The translations under genes were made by a program, and so were the position numbers. Below, one piece after another: positions 61,023-64,000 of a stretch of DNA of 64,000 bases. The stretch covers positions 95,627 to 159,626 of the forward strand of contig CAKTVB010000004.1 in assembly GCA_934621295.1 (NCBI GenBank), read 5' to 3'. This DNA is from an uncultured Collinsella sp. Lineage in GTDB: Bacteria > Actinomycetota > Coriobacteriia > Coriobacteriales > Coriobacteriaceae. Within the stretch, counting starts at the first letter, position 1. The number at the start of each line of letters is the position of its first letter. The notes beneath the pieces are model-generated. The model searched no databases, was not told the origin of the DNA, and was given only the letters and a program-made list of their open reading frames with translations.

Positions 61023-61889
61023 ATGCTCGTTAACGCAAGCGACATGCTCAAAAATGCTGAGGCCGGCCATTACGCTTTGGGCGCCTTCAACACCAACAAC
61101 CTGGAATGGACGCTCGCCATTCTCCAGGCTGCCGAGGAGGCCAAGTCTCCGCTCATCATGCAGTGCACGGGTGGCGCTGCCAAGTGGATGGGCAGCTACA
61201 AGGTTTGTGCCGATATGGTCAAAGCTTGCGTCGAAGCTCTCGACATTACGGTTCCTGTTGCTTTGCACCTCGATCATGGCTCCTACGAGGATTGCTTCAA
61301 GGCCATGGATGCGGGCTTTACTTCTATTATGTACGACGGTTCCCACGAGACCGACTTCCAGACCAACCTCGATCGCACCAAGGAGCTTGTAGAGCTCGCT
61401 CACTCCCGTGGCCTGTCCATCGAGGCCGAGGTTGGCGGTATCGGCGGTACCGAGGATGGCGTGACCTCTTCCGGTGAGCTCGCCGATCCCGAGCAGTGCA
61501 AGCAGATTGCCGACCTGGGCGTCGACTTCCTCGCTTGCGGCATCGGCAATATCCACGGTCTGTATCCGGAAGACTGGAAGGGCCTTTCCTTCGAACGTCT
61601 GGGTGAGATCAAGGCTCTTACCGGTGACCTTCCGCTCGTTCTGCACGGCGGTACCGGCATTCCCGAGGATCAGATCAAGAAGGCCATCTCCCTCGGCGTT
61701 TCCAAGATTAACGTCAACACCGATCTTCAGGTTGTCTATGCCAAGGCTATTCGTGAGTACATTGAGGCCGGCAAGGACCAGCAGGGCAAGGGCTACGACC
61801 CGCGTAAGCTCATCAAGCCCGGTCGCGAGGCCATCGTCGCCCGCACCAAGGAGCTCATGGAGCAGTTTGGTAGCGTGAACAAGGCCTAA
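61023..61889 (+). CDS. fba: Class II fructose-bisphosphate aldolase
   Basis: 288 residues. HLDHGS (zinc His and catalytic Asp region), TSIMYDGSHE, the zinc and phosphate loops EVGGIGGTEDG and VLHGGTGIP, and SKINVNTDLQ are all in place. It splits fructose 1,6-bisphosphate in glycolysis. It is a single gene ending in a strong terminator. Confidence 0.95.
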   Translation: MLVNASDMLKNAEAGHYALGAFNTNNLEWTLAILQAAEEAKSPLIMQCTGGAAKWMGSYKVCADMVKACVEALDITVPVALHLDHGSYEDCFKAMDAGFTSIMYDGSHETDFQTNLDRTKELVELAHSRGLSIEAEVGGIGGTEDGVTSSGELADPEQCKQIADLGVDFLACGIGNIHGLYPEDWKGLSFERLGEIKALTGDLPLVLHGGTGIPEDQIKKAISLGVSKINVNTDLQVVYAKAIREYIEAGKDQQGKGYDPRKLIKPGREAIVARTKELMEQFGSVNKA

Positions 61890-61905
61890 GGCCGCTTTGC
61901 GCAAT

Positions 61906-61953
61906 GCCCCGGTTTCGTTTCTTCGCATGTGGAGAAACGAGCCGGGGCTTTTT
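61906..61953 (+). terminator. Terminator of fba
   Basis: A long stem (61906-61922 with 61933-61948, one unpaired base) followed by TTTTT at 61949-61953. Confidence 0.9.
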
Positions 61954-61995
61954 GCGTTTCAAGCTTTTGCATGCGGAAAAAGTTTGTGCACACCC

Positions 61996-62023
61996 TTTGG
62001 GCCTCTTTTTAATATGGTATAGT
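61996..62023 (+). promoter_or_regulatory. Candidate promoter of tRNA-Leu
   Basis: -35-like TTTGGG (61996-62001), 16-bp spacer, -10 TATAGT (62018-62023). The tRNA begins 22 bp downstream. Confidence 0.55.
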
Positions 62024-62044
62024 TGCTAACGCACCTTAGCGTGC

Positions 62045-62131
62045 GCCCGAGTGGCGGAATTGGCAGACGCAGTGGACTCAAAATCCACCGGTGGCGACAT
62101 CGTGCGAGTTCGAGTCTCGCCTCGGGCACCA
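62045..62131 (+). tRNA. tRNA-Leu (anticodon CAA)
   Basis: Acceptor GCCCGAG (62045-62051) pairs with CTCGGGC (62121-62127), then A and an encoded CCA (62129-62131). The anticodon loop CTCAAAA gives CAA, reading UUG codons. A long variable arm (GGTGGCGACATCGTGC region) and T-arm GCGAG-TTCGAGT-CTCGC are present, as expected of a class II tRNA. Confidence 0.95.
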
Positions 62132-62143
62132 TTCGAACAGTGG

Positions 62144-62168
62144 GGACCCCAGCAATGGGGTCCTTTCT
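62144..62168 (+). terminator. Terminator after tRNA-Leu
   Basis: Perfect 8-bp stem GGACCCCA (62144-62151) with TGGGGTCC (62156-62163), GCAA loop, then TTTCTT. Confidence 0.8.
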
Positions 62169-62181
62169 TGTGGACCCCGAA

Positions 62182-62283
62182 CTCGCGTGAGCGCGCGGAG
62201 CGTAAAGCAAACAGGCCTGCGGCCTGTTTGTAGCGAAAGCCCTTCGAGTCTCGCCTCGGGCGCCAGGAGCTCGCGTGAGCGCG
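62182..62283. repeat. Partial duplication of the tRNA-Leu 3' end with flanking repeats
   Basis: TTCGAGTCTCGCCTCGGGC (62243-62261) exactly repeats the tRNA T-arm and acceptor end (62109-62127). CTCGCGTGAGCGCG occurs at 62182-62195 and again at 62270-62283. Between them is a perfect 9-bp hairpin AAACAGGCC (62209-62217 with 62221-62229). The arrangement resembles an attachment-site scar left by an integrated element. Confidence 0.75.
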
Positions 62284-62307
62284 TGGCAAAATTTATCATG
62301 TGCGCTC

Positions 62308-62337
62308 TTCGTGGAGTAATCCACACTGTGCTACGAT
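62308..62337 (+). promoter_or_regulatory. Candidate promoter of the infC operon
   Basis: TTCGTG (62308-62313), 18-bp spacer, TACGAT (62332-62337). Weak match. It would give a leader of about 180 nt before infC. Confidence 0.35.
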
Positions 62338-62468
62338 ACACATCGCACTGTTTGTGCAGTAACGAAGCGGAACCCGAGGGTTCCCACCTTTCGGCGCCAA
62401 TGAGCAGCTGTCTGGTTCTAAAAAAGAAGATTTGTGCGGTGGTTGTGCTGCATAACCTTGTTTTGAAG

Positions 62469-62505
62469 ACCCGGATATCGCTTTGCGGTTCCGGGTTTTG
62501 TTTTA
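62469..62505 (+). terminator. Leader terminator (attenuator) before infC
   Basis: ACCCGGA (62469-62475) pairs with TCCGGGT (62490-62496), with further inner pairing, followed by TTTGTTTT. It lies just upstream of the infC RBS, where infC-rpmI-rplT operons are often controlled by leader termination involving L20. Confidence 0.65.
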
Positions 62506-62527
62506 GTTTAAGAAGGAGGTTGGGACA

Positions 62528-63085
62528 ATAGCTAAGTCTGATGACACCCGCATCAACGGGGAGATCACCGCGAGCACTTGCCGACTGATCGGTGTGGATG
62601 GCTCGCAGCTGGGTCTGTTCGGCATTCGCGATGCCCAGCGCGTCGCCGATGAGCAGGGCCTTGACCTGGTGGAGATCGCACCTAATGCGGAACCGCCTGT
62701 GTGCAGGGTCATGGATTACGGCAAGTTCAAGTACCAGCAGGCAATGAAGGCCAAGCAGGCTCGTAAGAACCAGTCCAAGGTCGAGGTCAAGGAAATGAAA
62801 TTCCGTCCGAAGATCGACGTGGGCGATTATGAGACCAAGAAGGGCCATGTGCTGCGTTTCCTCAAGAAGGGCGCACGCGTCAAGATCACCATCATGTTCC
62901 GCGGCCGTGAGATGGCCCATCCGGAGCAAGGTCTTAACGTGCTCGAGCGTCTCGCTGAGGATCTTAAACCGTTTGCTACGGTCGAGTCGGCTCCTAAGCT
63001 CGAAGGCCGTAACATGCTCATGCTCCTCGCTCCCATCAAGGGCGCCTTCGATACGGAGGCCACCGAGGAAGCATCCGAGAAATAG
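62528..63085 (+). CDS. infC: Translation initiation factor IF-3, AUA start
   Basis: 185 residues. The sequence begins after the start with AKSDDTRINGEI, the conserved IF-3 N-terminus, and includes DLVEIAPNAEPPVCRVMDYGKFKYQ and KEMKFRPKIDVGDYETK. No ATG, GTG or TTG lies at the right place; AGGAGGT (62514-62520) is followed seven bases later by ATA (62528), in frame. IF-3 rejects such codons, so a rare start (AUU in E. coli) gives autoregulation. A start at 62594 would remove essential N-terminal residues. It heads the infC-rpmI-rplT operon. Confidence 0.88.
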   Translation: MAKSDDTRINGEITASTCRLIGVDGSQLGLFGIRDAQRVADEQGLDLVEIAPNAEPPVCRVMDYGKFKYQQAMKAKQARKNQSKVEVKEMKFRPKIDVGDYETKKGHVLRFLKKGARVKITIMFRGREMAHPEQGLNVLERLAEDLKPFATVESAPKLEGRNMLMLLAPIKGAFDTEATEEASEK

Positions 63086-63112
63086 TCTTTGTAACCGATT
63101 AAGGAGAAGTTC

Positions 63113-63310
63113 ATGCCTAAGATGAAGTCCCACAGCGGCACCAAGAAGCGTTTCCGCCGCAGCGGCACCGGTAAGCTCATGCGTGCCAAGGCTTTCAAGA
63201 GCCACATCCTGACCAAGAAGACCACCAAGCGTAAGCGTGGCTTCCGTCAGGAGACCGAGATTGCTGCAGCTGACGCCAAGGTCGTCAACGCACGTCTCGC
63301 TGGCCGCTAA
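63113..63310 (+). CDS. rpmI: Ribosomal protein L35
   Basis: 65 residues: [21 protein letters not shown], very basic, the standard bL35 start and length. 27 bp after infC, with AAGGAGAA as RBS. Confidence 0.97.
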   Translation: MPKMKSHSGTKKRFRRSGTGKLMRAKAFKSHILTKKTTKRKRGFRQETEIAAADAKVVNARLAGR

Positions 63311-63363
63311 GAGCCAATTCCCCGTTTTATTTCGCTTTCTATCCCGTTTGGAGTTGATTTGAT

Positions 63364-63723
63364 ATGGCACGTGTCAAGCGCGCAGTGAGCGCCAAAAAGA
63401 AGCGCCGTACCGTTATGTCTCGTGCGAAGGGTTACTACGGTGCCTCTTCGCGTACGTACAAGGCTGCTAAAGAGCAGGTCCAGCACTCCCTGCAGTACCA
63501 GTATCGCGATCGCCGCGCCAAGAAGCGCGAGATCCGCAGCCTCTGGATCACCCGCATCAACGCAGCCGCTCGCATGAACGACCTTTCCTACTCTCAGTTC
63601 ATGCATGGCCTGAAGCTCGCCGGCATTGAGCTCGACCGCAAGGTCCTTTCGCAGATGGCTTACGAGGACATTGAGTCCTTCAATGAGCTTGCTGCTGTCG
63701 CCAAGAAGGCCCTCGAGGCCTAA
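63364..63723 (+). CDS. rplT: Ribosomal protein L20
   Basis: 119 residues: ARVKRAVSAKKKRRTVMSRAKGYYGASSRTYKAAKEQV, standard bL20. It binds 23S rRNA early in assembly and, in many bacteria, represses its own operon through the leader RNA. Confidence 0.97.
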   Translation: MARVKRAVSAKKKRRTVMSRAKGYYGASSRTYKAAKEQVQHSLQYQYRDRRAKKREIRSLWITRINAAARMNDLSYSQFMHGLKLAGIELDRKVLSQMAYEDIESFNELAAVAKKALEA

Positions 63724-63748
63724 AGCCCATTCTCTATAGGGTATTTAG

Positions 63749-63780
63749 AAACGGGACGTCGTCAGACGTCCCGTTTTTCT
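63749..63780 (+). terminator. Terminator of infC-rpmI-rplT
   Basis: Perfect 12-bp stem AAACGGGACGTC (63749-63760) with its complement (63765-63776), continuing into TTTTT. Confidence 0.92.
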
Positions 63781-63839
63781 TTGAACGGCGTTTATAGATA
63801 TATAGGCGGTAGTAGAATATGTAGGAAATGTGTAGGTTA

Positions 63840-63990
63840 AAACTGAGTATTGCGGAGGGTAGGGGCCTCCGGTAAATTATTTCCTCGCCGAAGGGAGCGG
63901 CGCAACTGAGCGCAGCACTTCCGGCGGGTACCTTGAGAACCGGATACCGCGGGTGGAGCGATTGCATATCGCCTCCATCCGGGACAGATG
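63840..63990 (+). promoter_or_regulatory. Structured leader, T-box-like, gene outside window
   Basis: Several small hairpins follow one another (CGGAGG/CCTCCG, CGCCG/CGGCG, GCGC/GCGC), then GGATACCGCGGG and a stem TGGAGCGAT/ATCGCCTCCA closed by CCGGAT/ATCCGG. ACCGCGG inside a long paired arm is a T-box feature, but the diagnostic UGGNACC is altered. pheST often follows rplT, which would fit a T-box. Confidence 0.35.
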
Positions 63991-64000
63991 CACTAAATCA

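Noticed and set aside
62049..62058. GAGTGGCGG inside tRNA-Leu as a sixth copy of the 32.7-kb repeat
   Set aside because: This is the normal D-arm region of a bacterial tRNA-Leu; a 9-mer match is likely chance.

Overview
The window looks like a stretch of chromosome from a Coriobacteriia actinobacterium, most likely Collinsella or a close relative. It is GC-rich and gene-dense, with mostly short intergenic gaps. Gene content (large single-chain PurL, RecJ-helicase fusion, LAXTG-anchored surface proteins, ETF/ferredoxin-linked oxidase, class II aldolase, infC-rpmI-rplT) fits an anaerobic gut actinobacterium. The assignment is inferred from protein style, not from a marker alignment.

Layout. 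0-6.1 kb: a TetM-like ribosomal-protection GTPase, then an accessory-looking block (serine recombinase, DUF4230 membrane protein, EcsC-like protein, ORC/TniB-like ATPase behind three tandem 10-bp repeats). 6.1-12.6 kb: a frameshifted acetyltransferase, a short UvrA paralogue, a CobW GTPase, a cysteine-less ArsC/Spx protein, a flavin reductase and a patatin. 12.7-16.8 kb: a LuxR regulator, a thiamine salvage operon (thiM, thiamine-binding protein, thiE) behind a TPP riboswitch, and a LysR regulator. 16.9-20.5 kb: two tandem surface proteins with a LAXTG sorting signal and near-identical DNA at both ends. 20.6-24 kb: esterase, HxlR regulator, purine permease, and a deformylase-like protein that lacks the catalytic Glu. 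24.1-27.8 kb: a GlcD-EtfB-ferredoxin/EtfA operon with the composition of electron-confurcating lactate dehydrogenase. 28-32.3 kb: AzlCD exporter, AraC regulator, SDR, EamA transporter. 33.2-45.2 kb: purL, an FAD protein, an M81 peptidase, a Kef-type antiporter, a C1B aminopeptidase and hom. 45.5-51.9 kb: a branched-chain amino-acid ABC operon with two substrate-binding lipoproteins. 52.3-61.9 kb: a DUF4931 protein, an SBF symporter, recJ-helicase, rel, an MBL hydrolase and fba. 62-64 kb: tRNA-Leu(CAA), infC with an AUA start, rpmI, rplT, and a structured leader running off the window.

Noncoding structure is the most unusual content. At 51942-52176 two inverted hairpins share a 44/45-nt core, but each has its own perfectly paired 26-bp arms of unrelated sequence; the only difference between the cores falls in a loop. 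A second family of hairpins (three copies, around 1-57, 18587-18649 and 24028-24090) lies between genes. A third short repeat with core GAGTGGCGG occurs five times at 32.7-32.9 kb. The 3' end of tRNA-Leu is duplicated downstream, which looks like an integration scar.

Most genes run as one- to four-gene units separated by clear hairpin terminators, many of them shared by convergent genes.
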